Position numbers and translations under genes: made by a program. From Bacillota bacterium (GTDB taxonomy: Bacteria > Bacillota > Clostridia > Lachnospirales > Lachnospiraceae), in the NCBI GenBank assembly GCA_023390555.1, contig JAEWCQ010000014.1, positions 62,001 through 126,000 of the forward strand: 64,000 nucleotides of DNA, read 5' to 3'. Shown piece after piece: positions 16,297 to 23,879 of the stretch. The notes under the pieces were generated by a model. The model saw only the letters and a list, made by a program, of their open reading frames with translations, was not told the DNA's origin and searched no databases. The first letter of the stretch is position 1; every line of letters begins with the position of its first letter.

Positions 16297-17850
16297 GTGA
16301 ATAAATTAAATGAGGTATTATTAAATGAGATTCCTGATTTTAAAGAACTTGGATATAAATTTTTAAACGGTGAAATAAGTAAGATGGAATTTAAAGGAGC
16401 TTCTGGGGGTATGGGAGTATATGCGCATAGAAGTGGTAAGGAGTTTATGGTTCGTTTCCGAATACCTTCTGGTATCGCACAGATGAGTGCGCTTCAGTTT
16501 ATTTACAATTATGCAATCAAATTTGGGGTTGAAAAAGTGCATCTTACCACGAGGCAGGCGATCCAGTTACATGGGATTCGTATAGATCAGGTCTGTGAAG
16601 TGATGGAAGAGGGTATCCGGAATGGAATCTATACGAGAGGAGCAGGTGGAAACTTTCCCCGGAATGTGGCTATATCGCCAATGTCAGGAGTGGAAAAGGG
16701 AGAAGCCTTTGATGTTTCCGGTTATGCGTTAGCGGTAGGAGATTATTTCTTACAGAAGATTTATACCTATCATCTGCCAAGAAAATTAAAGGTTGCATTT
16801 TCAAATAGCTGGGAAGATGCATCTCATGCAGGGGCGGTTGATTTGGGCTTCCTTGCTGTGCACAAATCTGGGAAAGAATATTTTAAGGTATATCTGGCAG
16901 GAGGGCTCGGAAGAAATTCCAGGCTGGGGGTGGAATATCCGGAATTGATAGAACCGGAGGATGTTTTATATCATGTAGAAGCGGCCACACAGCTTTTTAT
17001 CAGTGAGGGCGATTATCAGAATAAAAACAAAGCGCGTATGAGATATATTATAGATAGAATGGGCCGGAAAGAATTTTTGGAATGTTACAGAAAGCATCTT
17101 GCGGAAGTAGGAAAAAGTGATGCATTAAAGATATCTATCAGTAAGAAGGAATATAAGAAAACAGGGTCAGAAGCTTTCGCTAAGAGTAATCGTTTATTCG
17201 AACAAAAACAAGAGGGGTTATACAGCGTATATGTCCATCCGGTTGGAGGACAGTTACTTGTGAAAGATTTAAAACTCCTTTTAGACGAAGCCGGCAATCT
17301 TCCGGAGGCTGAAATACGGCTTGCTATGACGGAGGGGTTGTTTGTCCGAAATTTAAGTGGTCCGGAGGCAGACAGGATGATTGAATTGACAAGGCACATA
17401 GGTGGGGAAACACGTCTTGAGAAATCCATTGCCTGCATTGGAGTTCCGACATGCCAGATGGGAATATTAGACAGTCAGGAAGTGCTTAAGGAAGTAATAT
17501 CCTACTTTAAAGAGAAGAACTTTACGGAAGATGTATTGCCTCAGATTCATATTTCGGGCTGCCCGAATTCCTGCAGTGCGCATGAAATCGGAAAAATTGG
17601 TTTTTGTGGGAAAAAAGTGAGATTACAGGGAGAAGTAAAGGATGCATTTGAATTACATCTGGGCGGAAATATAGAAATGGGAAATGCAAGGCTGGCGGAT
17701 TATTGCGGAGATTTGCAAAGAGAGGATCTTCCACTGTTTTTATATGAGATTGCATTAGAGCTTTCAAAGACGAAAAAAGATTTCTATGAATGGATGAAAG
17801 AGTGCAGGCCGGTATTAGATGGAATTCTGGAACGATATACGATTGCATAG
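16297..17850 (+). CDS. Nitrite/sulfite reductase hemoprotein (siroheme, [4Fe-4S])
   Basis: About 517 residues from GTG 16297, which is 8 bp after GGAG; GTG 16288 is an alternative. Two ferredoxin-like half domains (FMVRFRIPSGIAQMSALQF and YSVYVHPVGGQLLVKDLK) and two siroheme/cluster domains are visible. The coupled-cofactor motif is complete: C-x5-C (CIGVPTC) followed by C-x3-C (CPNSC). THLTTRQAIQLHG-type residues fit siroheme binding. It would reduce sulfite to sulfide or nitrite to ammonia with ferredoxin. No electron-transfer subunit is adjacent. About 25 codons after the stop an open stretch (EKEVCILLAFGKRCFASKQELLSYVFING) may be a small unlisted gene or remnant. Confidence 0.88.
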   Translation: MNKLNEVLLNEIPDFKELGYKFLNGEISKMEFKGASGGMGVYAHRSGKEFMVRFRIPSGIAQMSALQFIYNYAIKFGVEKVHLTTRQAIQLHGIRIDQVCEVMEEGIRNGIYTRGAGGNFPRNVAISPMSGVEKGEAFDVSGYALAVGDYFLQKIYTYHLPRKLKVAFSNSWEDASHAGAVDLGFLAVHKSGKEYFKVYLAGGLGRNSRLGVEYPELIEPEDVLYHVEAATQLFISEGDYQNKNKARMRYIIDRMGRKEFLECYRKHLAEVGKSDALKISISKKEYKKTGSEAFAKSNRLFEQKQEGLYSVYVHPVGGQLLVKDLKLLLDEAGNLPEAEIRLAMTEGLFVRNLSGPEADRMIELTRHIGGETRLEKSIACIGVPTCQMGILDSQEVLKEVISYFKEKNFTEDVLPQIHISGCPNSCSAHEIGKIGFCGKKVRLQGEVKDAFELHLGGNIEMGNARLADYCGDLQREDLPLFLYEIALELSKTKKDFYEWMKECRPVLDGILERYTIA

Positions 17851-18059
17851 AAAATATCAGAAAGGAGTCGTCAAGAATCGGAATAAAAAGTCAGGAAGTT
17901 TCTGAAAAGGAAGTGTGCATATTACTGGCTTTCGGAAAGCGATGTTTCGCTTCTAAACAGGAACTTTTATCATATGTATTTATAAATGGCTAGAAGAAAA
18001 AAGTTAATGTGAAATATACTTTCACAATGTGCAATTGCAGCTCAAGGATGGAGAATTAT

Positions 18060-18686
18060 ATGAAAGAATTTGCAATTAGCGTTATAAATACTTATGGATA
18101 TTTTGGGATTTTTATTCTTACTGCAATAGAGAGTGTGATTCCAATCATTCCGGCGGAGGTTATTTTGACTTTGGGGGGAGTCGCAACGACGGTCACCAAA
18201 GTAACAAAGCTGGGAGTAATTTTATCTGCATCATTTGGAGAATTGACCGGCGCATTGATTTTATATTCGGTTGGACATTTTTTCTCACAGGAACGATTGG
18301 AAAAATTTACGACAGGTAAATTTTCCCGCCTGATTCACATCAATAAGGAAGATATCGAAAAGTCAAAGGACTGGTTTCTGAAAAATGGCAAGTACACCGT
18401 TTTGTTCAGCAAATGTATTCCCGTACTAGGCAGCCTGATTTCTATTCCGGCGGGAATGGCCCATATGAATCTTGTTTTATTTATTGTATTTACACTGATT
18501 GGCATATCGATATGGAATACAGTGCTGGTTATGTTCGGCGTCACCATAAAAGAATCAATTGATATTATATCTTCCAGCAGCACAGCCTTTTCAAAGATAC
18601 TTGCACTGGTTTTTATTGCCTGCTTTATTTATGCTGGGGTATATCTGCTGCTTCATAGCAGAAGAAAAAAGAAGGAAGAAATGTGA
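18060..18686 (+). CDS. DedA family membrane protein (VTT domain)
   Basis: A 208-residue protein from ATG 18060 (GGAG upstream, 7-bp spacing); the longer GTG frame at 18009 has no ribosome site. It shows the DedA pattern: GYFGIFILTAIESVIPIIPAEVIL, a GELTGALILYSVG loop, a conserved FSKCIPVLGSLISIPAGMAHM segment (usually FxRxxPxxRxxxxxxAGxxxM) with the first Arg replaced by Lys, and C-terminal helices with a basic tail. The family is linked to undecaprenyl-phosphate and phospholipid flipping and membrane homeostasis. It may be read through from the reductase gene, but a functional link is not evident. Confidence 0.88.
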   Translation: MKEFAISVINTYGYFGIFILTAIESVIPIIPAEVILTLGGVATTVTKVTKLGVILSASFGELTGALILYSVGHFFSQERLEKFTTGKFSRLIHINKEDIEKSKDWFLKNGKYTVLFSKCIPVLGSLISIPAGMAHMNLVLFIVFTLIGISIWNTVLVMFGVTIKESIDIISSSSTAFSKILALVFIACFIYAGVYLLLHSRRKKKEEM

Positions 18687-18755
18687 AGAAAAGGCTGAAA
18701 TAAGGGTTAATAGAAGTAATTGGGTATCTATCGTCAATAATCCTTTCTCATAAAG

Positions 18756-18807
18756 CAATGCCCCCTGTGTCAGACTGTATAGTCGATAACGAACACAGGG
18801 GGCATTG
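18756..18807. terminator. Strong bidirectional terminator
   Basis: A perfect 15-bp stem, 18756-18770 with 18793-18807 (CAATGCCCCCTGTGT and its complement), with a 22-nt loop and T residues on both outer sides. It separates convergent dedA and starch-binding genes. Confidence 0.88.
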
Positions 18808-18843
18808 TTTCCATAAGTCGATGGAGAAAGCTAGGATTCTCTC

Positions 18844-19575
18844 CTAATAGTTACTGTAAAAGTCTCCGAAATTGTTATCAATATACGTAGTTCCGTTTAC
18901 CGTATACAAGACTTCAAATCTAACATTATTACCCTTCGGAACACTGCTTGGAATCGTCCACTCATCAATATCTGCATTTTGTGCCTGATAGTAGGTGGCG
19001 TCTGATTCCTGGTAAGAAGCCCAGTTATCTGTAGTATAGCGGATCTTTACCGTTTTTTCATAGCTGATATTCTTAAGATAAATGATATATGGAGAAAATG
19101 AATATTGTTTTATCGTTTTTATAACACTCTTTCCGAGGACAGCATGCGTAGAAGAATTTAGGGAATAATCATTTCCATTATTGTTATCCCAATACGTCTG
19201 ACCATTCACCTCATATTTGATTGCAAATGTAATCGGAGAAGACGGGGCAAGAATCGCAAAGGTCCATATTTCATATCCGGAATCATTTGGATCTGCTTTT
19301 GAATAGTATGCATCACTGTCATTCCAATTAACGCCGTCCAGCGTATAATGCAGGGTTACTTTTTTTTCATAAGCCAGATTTTTGACTCCGATTGATCCAA
19401 AGTATCCATCGTAAGCAGCCTCACCCGGGCCACCCTGTTGGGCATAATATAGCTGTACATTTGGACTTTCAGTACTGGTTTGAGCAAATGCTTGCAATGA
19501 AAAAACATTTACGGCCAGTAAGCAGCAGACCAGCATAGAAGATAATGCTCGTAATAGTTTGTTAACGTTTTTCAT
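18844..19575 (-). CDS. Secreted protein with tandem CBM21-like starch-binding domains
   Basis: A 243-residue protein. The signal peptide (MKNVNKLLRALSSMLVCCLLAVNVFS...) likely ends near AFAQ. Two homologous modules follow, about residues 40-140 and 150-243. Each has the CBM21/53 signature: G/Y-I-x-V/L-K-N-x-x-Y-E-K-x-V-x-x-x-Y-T-x-D-x-W/V-N, then F-x-I-x-Y-x-V-N-G-x-T-Y-x-D-N-N-x-G-D. No catalytic domain, anchor motif or dockerin is seen, so it may capture starch or glycogen outside the cell for other enzymes. It stands alone. A GGAGGTGTCT site precedes the start. Confidence 0.82.
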   Translation of the reverse strand: MKNVNKLLRALSSMLVCCLLAVNVFSLQAFAQTSTESPNVQLYYAQQGGPGEAAYDGYFGSIGVKNLAYEKKVTLHYTLDGVNWNDSDAYYSKADPNDSGYEIWTFAILAPSSPITFAIKYEVNGQTYWDNNNGNDYSLNSSTHAVLGKSVIKTIKQYSFSPYIIYLKNISYEKTVKIRYTTDNWASYQESDATYYQAQNADIDEWTIPSSVPKGNNVRFEVLYTVNGTTYIDNNFGDFYSNY

Positions 19576-20029
19576 TTAGACACCTCCATTAAAATATTAA
19601 ATTGAAAGACCGGTATTAGGTTGCTTAAGAAATTTCCTAAGAGTTACTTTACGATTAAATAGTAATACAAGTCCCATTTCTATTCAAGTTAAAACATTGA
19701 CAAATTTTCGATAATTTTCGAAAAATAATTGTGTGAATTAATTCCAAATTTTTCCAATTGTTGATATGACAATTTTTATTTCGGGCATCTTGACTAAAAT
19801 AGAATGAAGATGAGATAGACAAGCGTTAAATGTGAGGCAGTCAGCTCATTGCAAAAGAAAAAAGTATCCGAATTTGGATACTCTTTTCTTGATCTATAGC
19901 ACGATGTGTTTGTTGTTCATTTTATCAGTTTTCATTTAATAGGTAACTTTTCATCATGTGATCTTTTGTTTTTTTAGAATAAGAAATATTTCACGGCCAG
20001 AGTTTGCAGATGTTAAAAAATAAAATTTT
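19576..20029. other. Intergenic region with one terminator
   Basis: No gene is supported. A stem AGTATCC/GGATACT (19863-19882) with A-rich and T-rich flanks would end the minus-strand transcript of the 106-aa gene. The rest is AT-rich leader DNA of the starch-binding gene, without a clear consensus promoter. Confidence 0.6.
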
Positions 20030-20350
20030 TCAATATACGTAATCCATAATGTCCCGCATCTTACTGAAAAAGCTATGTATCTGATATCCAAAATAGGCAC
20101 TGATGCATATTCCGATAATTGTAAGTACAACAAAAAAAATAATCATATACTTGATTGACTTCAGGTGCTTTGTCTGTTCTGCCTGTAACATAAGCATTAA
20201 GTCATGATCTGGTATTCCGTTGTCTGTGACTTTACGCGGTGTCACACCATTGTCCAGAATTCTGAGGTCATCTGCAGAAGGTGATTCGTCGTATACAATA
20301 TTGTAGTAGCCTAAATCAAGCAACATTTTTATGAGTCTGTCATTTTTCAT
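20030..20350 (-). CDS. Hypothetical 106-aa protein with one transmembrane helix
   Basis: Residues 1-65 are soluble and acidic (MLLDLGYYNIVYDESPSADDLRILD...). A hydrophobic helix spans about residues 68-90 (YMIIFFVVLTIIGICISAYFGY), followed by a short tail. The N-terminal part resembles short regions seen in many Firmicutes hypothetical proteins, but no family is named. A GGAGAACTACCT ribosome site precedes the start. It is downstream of the ABC permease gene in the same direction but separated by about 100 bp. Confidence 0.6.
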   Translation of the reverse strand: MKNDRLIKMLLDLGYYNIVYDESPSADDLRILDNGVTPRKVTDNGIPDHDLMLMLQAEQTKHLKSIKYMIIFFVVLTIIGICISAYFGYQIHSFFSKMRDIMDYVY

Positions 20351-20451
20351 AGGTAGTTCTCCCTTTTTGTTTTTATTATAGTATTCCGCAGATGTATGGT
20401 CAAGGGAAAACGGCTGTCAGAACATCCTGGAAGATGTTTCAAAGGTGTCTG

Positions 20452-21195
20452 TTATTCCCACTTGAAAAATCGAAGGGAAATCGTAATACAGAGTACCGCT
20501 ATTACTATCATCACAAACACGGGAAGCAAAACATGATCTGCTGGCAGTCCGAGTGAGGCGGCTTTGAGCAGTTTTATTCCCTGTGTTAGTGGCAATAGAT
20601 CGGATGTTTTTTGAAGCGCAGCGGGCATCACTTCGTAAGGAAGCGTGGCGCCCGAAAAAATGAGCATCGGAAAGTACAGCAGGCTGGCGGCAGCACTTGC
20701 TATTTTCATGTCTGGTGCAAGTCCGCCTACCAGCAGGCCAATGCTGAACATGGACAGCATAACCAGAAAGTAAGCACCCATAAACAGAAGCCATGAACCG
20801 TGTAACCGGCAGCCGAAAAAGATTGCCCCGGTTGTGTAAATAAGGATCAGCGAAACAATTGAATAGAGTGCGTAAACGATAACCTGTACCAACAGAATCA
20901 GGGCAGGACTGACCGGCGTTACCTTGAAACGTTTTAATATTTTCCTGTTTCGATAATCCGATACGACGAGCGGGAGCCCCATCACGCCTCCGGCACAAAT
21001 AGCAATGGTTGATACTGCACCGAAGGACTGTTCCAGAAAGGTGTATGCTGCACCGTCAAAAGCGGGTTTCTTTCCGAAAATAGCTCCCAGAATAAGAACG
21101 ACAGCAACAGGCATACAAATAGCAAAAATAAACATATCCATTCCGCGGAGAGATAGTTTGATTTCCGTTTTAAGTAAGGATTTAAATGCTCGCAT
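20452..21195 (-). CDS. ABC-2 type transporter permease
   Basis: A 247-residue protein from ATG 21195, which overlaps the stop of the ATPase gene by 14 bp; longer starts would extend into the ATPase. Six hydrophobic helices are visible. FAICMPVAVVLILGAIFG, GAVSTIAICAGGVMGLPLVVSDYRNRKILKRFKVTPV and GLAPDMKIASAAASLLYFPMLIFSGATLPYEVMP are characteristic of ABC-2 drug/lipid exporter permeases. It pairs with the upstream ATPase. The substrate is unknown, but MerR control points to an inducer drug or toxic compound. Confidence 0.88.
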   Translation of the reverse strand: MRAFKSLLKTEIKLSLRGMDMFIFAICMPVAVVLILGAIFGKKPAFDGAAYTFLEQSFGAVSTIAICAGGVMGLPLVVSDYRNRKILKRFKVTPVSPALILLVQVIVYALYSIVSLILIYTTGAIFFGCRLHGSWLLFMGAYFLVMLSMFSIGLLVGGLAPDMKIASAAASLLYFPMLIFSGATLPYEVMPAALQKTSDLLPLTQGIKLLKAASLGLPADHVLLPVFVMIVIAVLCITISLRFFKWE

Positions 21196-21913
21196 CTTCT
21201 GCCTCCTCGTCTGTAAACCATAGATAGGAATCTTCGAAATTTTCATAGGGACTAGCTGCGATCGCTTCTTGCACTGTCCCGCAGAAGCTGCATTTTCCCT
21301 TTTTCAAAATCATGATTTTATCGCACAAAGCTTCGACCTCATCCATAAAATGTGAAGTTAGTAAAATCGTAATGCCGTTCGCTTTTAGTGCAGAAAGGCT
21401 CTTCCAAACATCCCGTCGTGCCCTTGCGTCCAAACCGGTGGTCAACTCGTCGAGGAATACGACTTTGGGATTTGAAATCAGCGCTAATACGATAAAAAGC
21501 CGCTGCTTCTGGCCACCGGAAAGCTCATTGACCAGGCTTTTCAATTTGCCGGAGAGTCCGAATTGTTTTAGCAGGAAGACATAATCCAGAGAAGTCTTGT
21601 AAAGTGAAGCCGTGACTTCGCAAAGTTCCGCTACCTTTATTTTATCCTGGTAGTTTGCTTCCTGAAATTGAACACCAACTTGCTCAAACAATTTTTTGCG
21701 TTCTTTTTGCGGATCCATTCCCAAAATGGAGACGGTTCCGCTATCCTGCTTTTTTGTTCCTAACATACATTCCATTGTGGTGCTTTTACCTGCACCATTC
21801 GCTCCCAGCAGGCCAAATACTTCTCCGCGGCAGACGGAGATACTGATATTTTCCACCGCTTTGATATGGCCGTAAGACTTGCATAGCTTTTGTACTTTGA
21901 TCGTTGTTTCCAT
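21182..21913 (-). CDS. ABC transporter ATP-binding protein (drug/antibiotic exporter type)
   Basis: A 243-residue protein from ATG 21913 (METTIKVQKLCKSYG), which follows GGAGGG; an earlier ATG at 21946 lacks a site. Complete nucleotide-binding elements: Walker A GANGAGKST, Q-loop VQFQEANY, signature LSGGQKQR, Walker B VVFLDELTTGLD, and H-loop LLTSHFMDEVEALC. The family is the CcmA/DrrA-type exporter ATPase. It forms a two-gene operon with the permease and is transcribed from the dyad promoter at 21951-21981. Confidence 0.9.
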   Translation of the reverse strand: METTIKVQKLCKSYGHIKAVENISISVCRGEVFGLLGANGAGKSTTMECMLGTKKQDSGTVSILGMDPQKERKKLFEQVGVQFQEANYQDKIKVAELCEVTASLYKTSLDYVFLLKQFGLSGKLKSLVNELSGGQKQRLFIVLALISNPKVVFLDELTTGLDARARRDVWKSLSALKANGITILLTSHFMDEVEALCDKIMILKKGKCSFCGTVQEAIAASPYENFEDSYLWFTDEEAEDASI

Positions 21914-21950
21914 GTGCTTAGATCCCTCCTGTTTTTTTGTTTGCACAAAA

Positions 21951-21981
21951 AGAATAACACCAGAACGAAGTCTGGTGTCAA
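21951..21981 (-). promoter_or_regulatory. MerR-type promoter/operator of the ABC exporter
   Basis: On the minus strand: TTGACA (21976-21981), a 19-bp spacer, TATTCT (21951-21956). The spacer carries an 8-bp perfect dyad, ACACCAGA/TCTGGTGT. A 19-bp spacer with an internal dyad is the hallmark of MerR-activated promoters. The stop codon of the regulator gene lies inside the -35 box. Confidence 0.85.
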
Positions 21982-22739
21982 AGTGTAGGGTTCACTCCAA
22001 ATTGTTTTTCCATGTTCTCAAGATGCGTGAGCATAACTTTCGCATTTTGTTCAGCGAAATTCAGAGACGTAAGCAGTTTATCACATACGGAAATAATAGA
22101 ATCATTTTCCTGTGGGGTGTCAATTACCTGCCGGATGTCTGCCTCTGGATTCTGAGAGAGTGTATTCAGCATTCGTAAAATTGCCGAAAGAGAGTAATTT
22201 GCACAACGCAAAGAGCGTATCATTTTCAATCTGCGAATATCTTCGGCGGTATAAACACGATAGCCGTTTTGTTTTCGCCTCACTGTCAGCAAGCCGTTCA
22301 TTTCCCAGTTTCTCAAAGTATCGATTGAGATCTGTAAAACATAGGCCGCTTCTCTTCTGCTTAAAAACGTAGTGCCACTTTCCCGGCTGTCACCGGATAA
22401 TAACTTTTCTGTAATTGCAATCGCCTCTTCTGCATTTCTTTGTTCCGTTTGAATCTGTTGCAGATATTGCTTTGTCAGATATATTGCACCGTTGAAATTT
22501 CCGAGAGCGGAGGCCTTAATAATTGCAATCGCCTGCTTTCTCAGGCCATTTTGCAGAACTTCTACCTTGAAAGCGATTCTTGCAAATCGAATCTGCTCCA
22601 TGTGAAAATCTGTAAAAACACGATAACCGTTTGTCTTACGTTCCGGTTTGGGGATCAGTTCAAGCGTTTCATAAAGCCGTACTGTATTCGGATGAATTCC
22701 AAAATGCTTTGCTATCTCAGCTGTTTTGTATGTATTCAT
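21978..22739 (-). CDS. MerR family regulator with two MerR helix-turn-helix domains
   Basis: A 253-residue protein. Residues 1-70 form one MerR HTH (YKTAEIAKHFGIHPNTVRLYETLELIPKPERKTNGYRVF) and residues about 125-195 a second (LSRREAAYVLQISIDTLRNWEMNGLLTVRRKQNGYRVYTAEDIRRLKMI). A helical linker with Glu/Gln joins them and a short coiled-coil-like tail follows. Typical MerR proteins have a single HTH, so one polypeptide may cover both half-sites. It is directly upstream of, and in line with, the exporter genes and almost certainly regulates them. No metal-binding Cys pair is seen, so a drug-type inducer is more likely. Confidence 0.88.
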   Translation of the reverse strand: MNTYKTAEIAKHFGIHPNTVRLYETLELIPKPERKTNGYRVFTDFHMEQIRFARIAFKVEVLQNGLRKQAIAIIKASALGNFNGAIYLTKQYLQQIQTEQRNAEEAIAITEKLLSGDSRESGTTFLSRREAAYVLQISIDTLRNWEMNGLLTVRRKQNGYRVYTAEDIRRLKMIRSLRCANYSLSAILRMLNTLSQNPEADIRQVIDTPQENDSIISVCDKLLTSLNFAEQNAKVMLTHLENMEKQFGVNPTL

Positions 22740-22760
22740 TTTATCACCGCCATTCTATTT

Positions 22761-22792
22761 CACCAGAATAGCACCCTGTGAAAGTCTGGTGT
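22761..22792 (-). promoter_or_regulatory. Second MerR half-site pair upstream of the regulator gene
   Basis: TCTGGTGT/ACACCAGA and TTCTGGTG half-sites recur here, 17 bp apart instead of 6, just before the merR-like start. This suggests autoregulation. A clear consensus promoter is lacking. Confidence 0.5.
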
Positions 22793-22858
22793 TATAGTGG
22801 AGAGTTTGGGTTGTAGTTCACAAAATGAAAAAACGTAATCTTATTATAATTAAAAAGA

Positions 22859-22965
22859 AGCCATAGCATTCAGGATGCAATGGCTTTGTGTTCGGGGAGT
22901 GCCTACTGAGTTTCCTCGGTAGGCATGAGTTATGAAAAATTATATTAGCTTATTAGCTAGTACAT
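22859..22965 (+). repeat. Element A copy 2 (structured intergenic repeat)
   Basis: First hairpin AGCCAT/ATGGCT with an inner GCAT/ATGC (22859-22885), GGGGAG (22894-22899), second hairpin TGCCTAC/GTAGGCA (22900-22925), then ATGAGTTATGAAAAATTATA and TAGCT-TATT-AGCTA. The second stem differs from copy 3 (TGCACCC/GGGTGCA) at several paired positions on both sides. The mini-ORF at 22932 reads MKNYISLLASTY. Confidence 0.82.
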
Positions 22966-23113
22966 ATTGATTATATCGTATTTTATAAGGGATAATAGAA
23001 AAATTCGTTTTGAAAATGGTACAGAACGATAATTTACGACAATCTTCGCGCTTGGATTCAGGTTGGAAGAGGCATTTTATGTTTGAATAAAAAAAGAAAA
23101 TACTAAAAAAGTA

Positions 23114-23142
23114 TTGACAAAAAAAATATTATCCTGTATTAT
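23114..23142 (+). promoter_or_regulatory. SigA promoter of the 56-aa gene
   Basis: TTGACA (23114-23119), 17-bp spacer, TATTAT (23137-23142). It lies about 108 bp before the small ORF at 23251. Confidence 0.78.
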
Positions 23143-23250
23143 GCATTTCATACTAAACAGCAAGGAAACATATGGAATATATAGACTGTCATCAAAAAGT
23201 ATTTTATTCGTGAAGAGACAGAAAAGACAGGATACAGACAGGAGGAAACC

Positions 23251-23421
23251 ATGAAACAAGGCGGAACAGTGCAGACAATGGAATATAAATGGATAAATAA
23301 ACTGAATACTGGTTCCGATGGGGAAGCTGGCAGCTTTGGCAGAACAGGTTTCATGATGATGTGTTGTGGTCTTATGCAGATGTGTAAGATGACAATTTTT
23401 TCGCGTGTTCCCGGAATCTGA
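23251..23421 (+). CDS. Met/Cys-rich small protein, 56 aa (unrecognised)
   Basis: ATG 23251 follows GGAGGAAACC and is driven by a near-consensus promoter; a terminator follows 22 bp after the stop, so this is a complete single-gene unit. The peptide starts MKQGGTVQTMEYKWINKL, has a Gly/Ser-rich middle (GSDGEAGSFGRTG) and a striking FMMMCCGLMQMCKM cluster of six Met and three Cys in 14 residues. The cluster could bind a soft metal or a cluster; alternatively the ORF is a leader peptide. It lies 615 bp upstream of nitrogenase-like genes in the same direction. No family recognised. Confidence 0.5.
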   Translation: MKQGGTVQTMEYKWINKLNTGSDGEAGSFGRTGFMMMCCGLMQMCKMTIFSRVPGI

Positions 23422-23442
23422 GATGACTTTACAGGTTGAGTT

Positions 23443-23475
23443 GCAGGTGCAGGAACATGTGTACCTGCTTTTTTT
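23443..23475 (+). terminator. Terminator of the 56-aa gene
   Basis: GCAGGT (23443-23448) pairs with ACCTGC (23463-23468), followed by seven Ts. Confidence 0.72.
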
Positions 23476-23626
23476 ATTCGATAGGAAAGACCTTGTTACA
23501 TTAACGTGTGAAATTATGACGTTCCTATAGAATAAAATTTAGTTGCGCAGCTTCGCGCGTGGAACAAAAGCTGCACGATCTAAGTATAGAACGAGGGAGT
23601 GTACAAAGTACACTTTTGTTTCAGCA
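23470..23626 (+). repeat. Element B copy 1
   Basis: It starts TTTTTATTC-GATAGGAAA and carries CCTTGTTACATT, then TTCCTATAGAATAAAA (an inverted match to its start), CAGCTT, and near its end AGTGTAC/GTACACT followed by TTTTGTTT. The inverted copy at 33107-33257 matches it by eye at about four of five positions in the first 83 bp and again over the last 45 bp. TTGTTA-16-TATGAC (23493-23520) inside it could be a promoter reading toward the nitrogenase-like genes. Confidence 0.72.
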
Positions 23627-23664
23627 TAATCAGGAAAAAGATGTGTAGAACTGACCGTAAAAAT

Positions 23665-23705
23665 GGAGGCTTTACAAGGCAATTGCTTTGTGAGGCCTCT
23701 TTTTT
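23665..23705 (+). terminator. Terminator/attenuator just before the nitrogenase-like operon
   Basis: Outer stem 23665-23670 with 23695-23700 (GGAGGC/GCCTCT, one G-T), inner stem 23675-23680 with 23685-23690, then six Ts. It ends 50 bp before the next small ORF. Any transcript from element B would have to pass it, which suggests attenuation. Confidence 0.7.
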
Positions 23706-23756
23706 ACATATAAAAACAGCTTGGTACAAAAAAACCGAACCGGCGAGAACAGGAGG

Positions 23757-23879
23757 ATGATGAATCAAATGATGAGAGGAAAAAGGGAGTTTATGTGGGA
23801 GAGAAGGTTTGCTGAAGGCAAATACTATGAAGAGTTATGCAGGCAGATAAGAGAGGGAATCGAACATGAGCGCAATTAA
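23757..23879 (+). CDS. Small basic protein, 40 aa, coupled to nitrogenase-like gene
   Basis: ATG codons at 23757, 23760 and 23769 follow AGGAGG; the exact start is uncertain. The peptide continues ...MRGKREFMWERRFAEGKYYEELCRQIREGIEHERN and its stop lies 14 bp inside the next gene, a typical coupling overlap. It is strongly charged and probably helical. It looks coding because of the strong ribosome site and the overlap, but no family is recognised. It may be an accessory subunit or a coupling leader. Confidence 0.5.
   Translation: MMNQMMRGKREFMWERRFAEGKYYEELCRQIREGIEHERN

Noticed and set aside
20417..20998. Arg/Cys-rich minus-strand frame overlapping the ABC-2 permease
   Set aside because: Same strand, other frame of a clear membrane protein gene; no start signal and no family.
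22859..22965. Element A as a c-di-GMP or SAM riboswitch
   Set aside because: No conserved core of those riboswitch classes was seen, and no gene of the matching pathway follows copies 1 or 2 directly.
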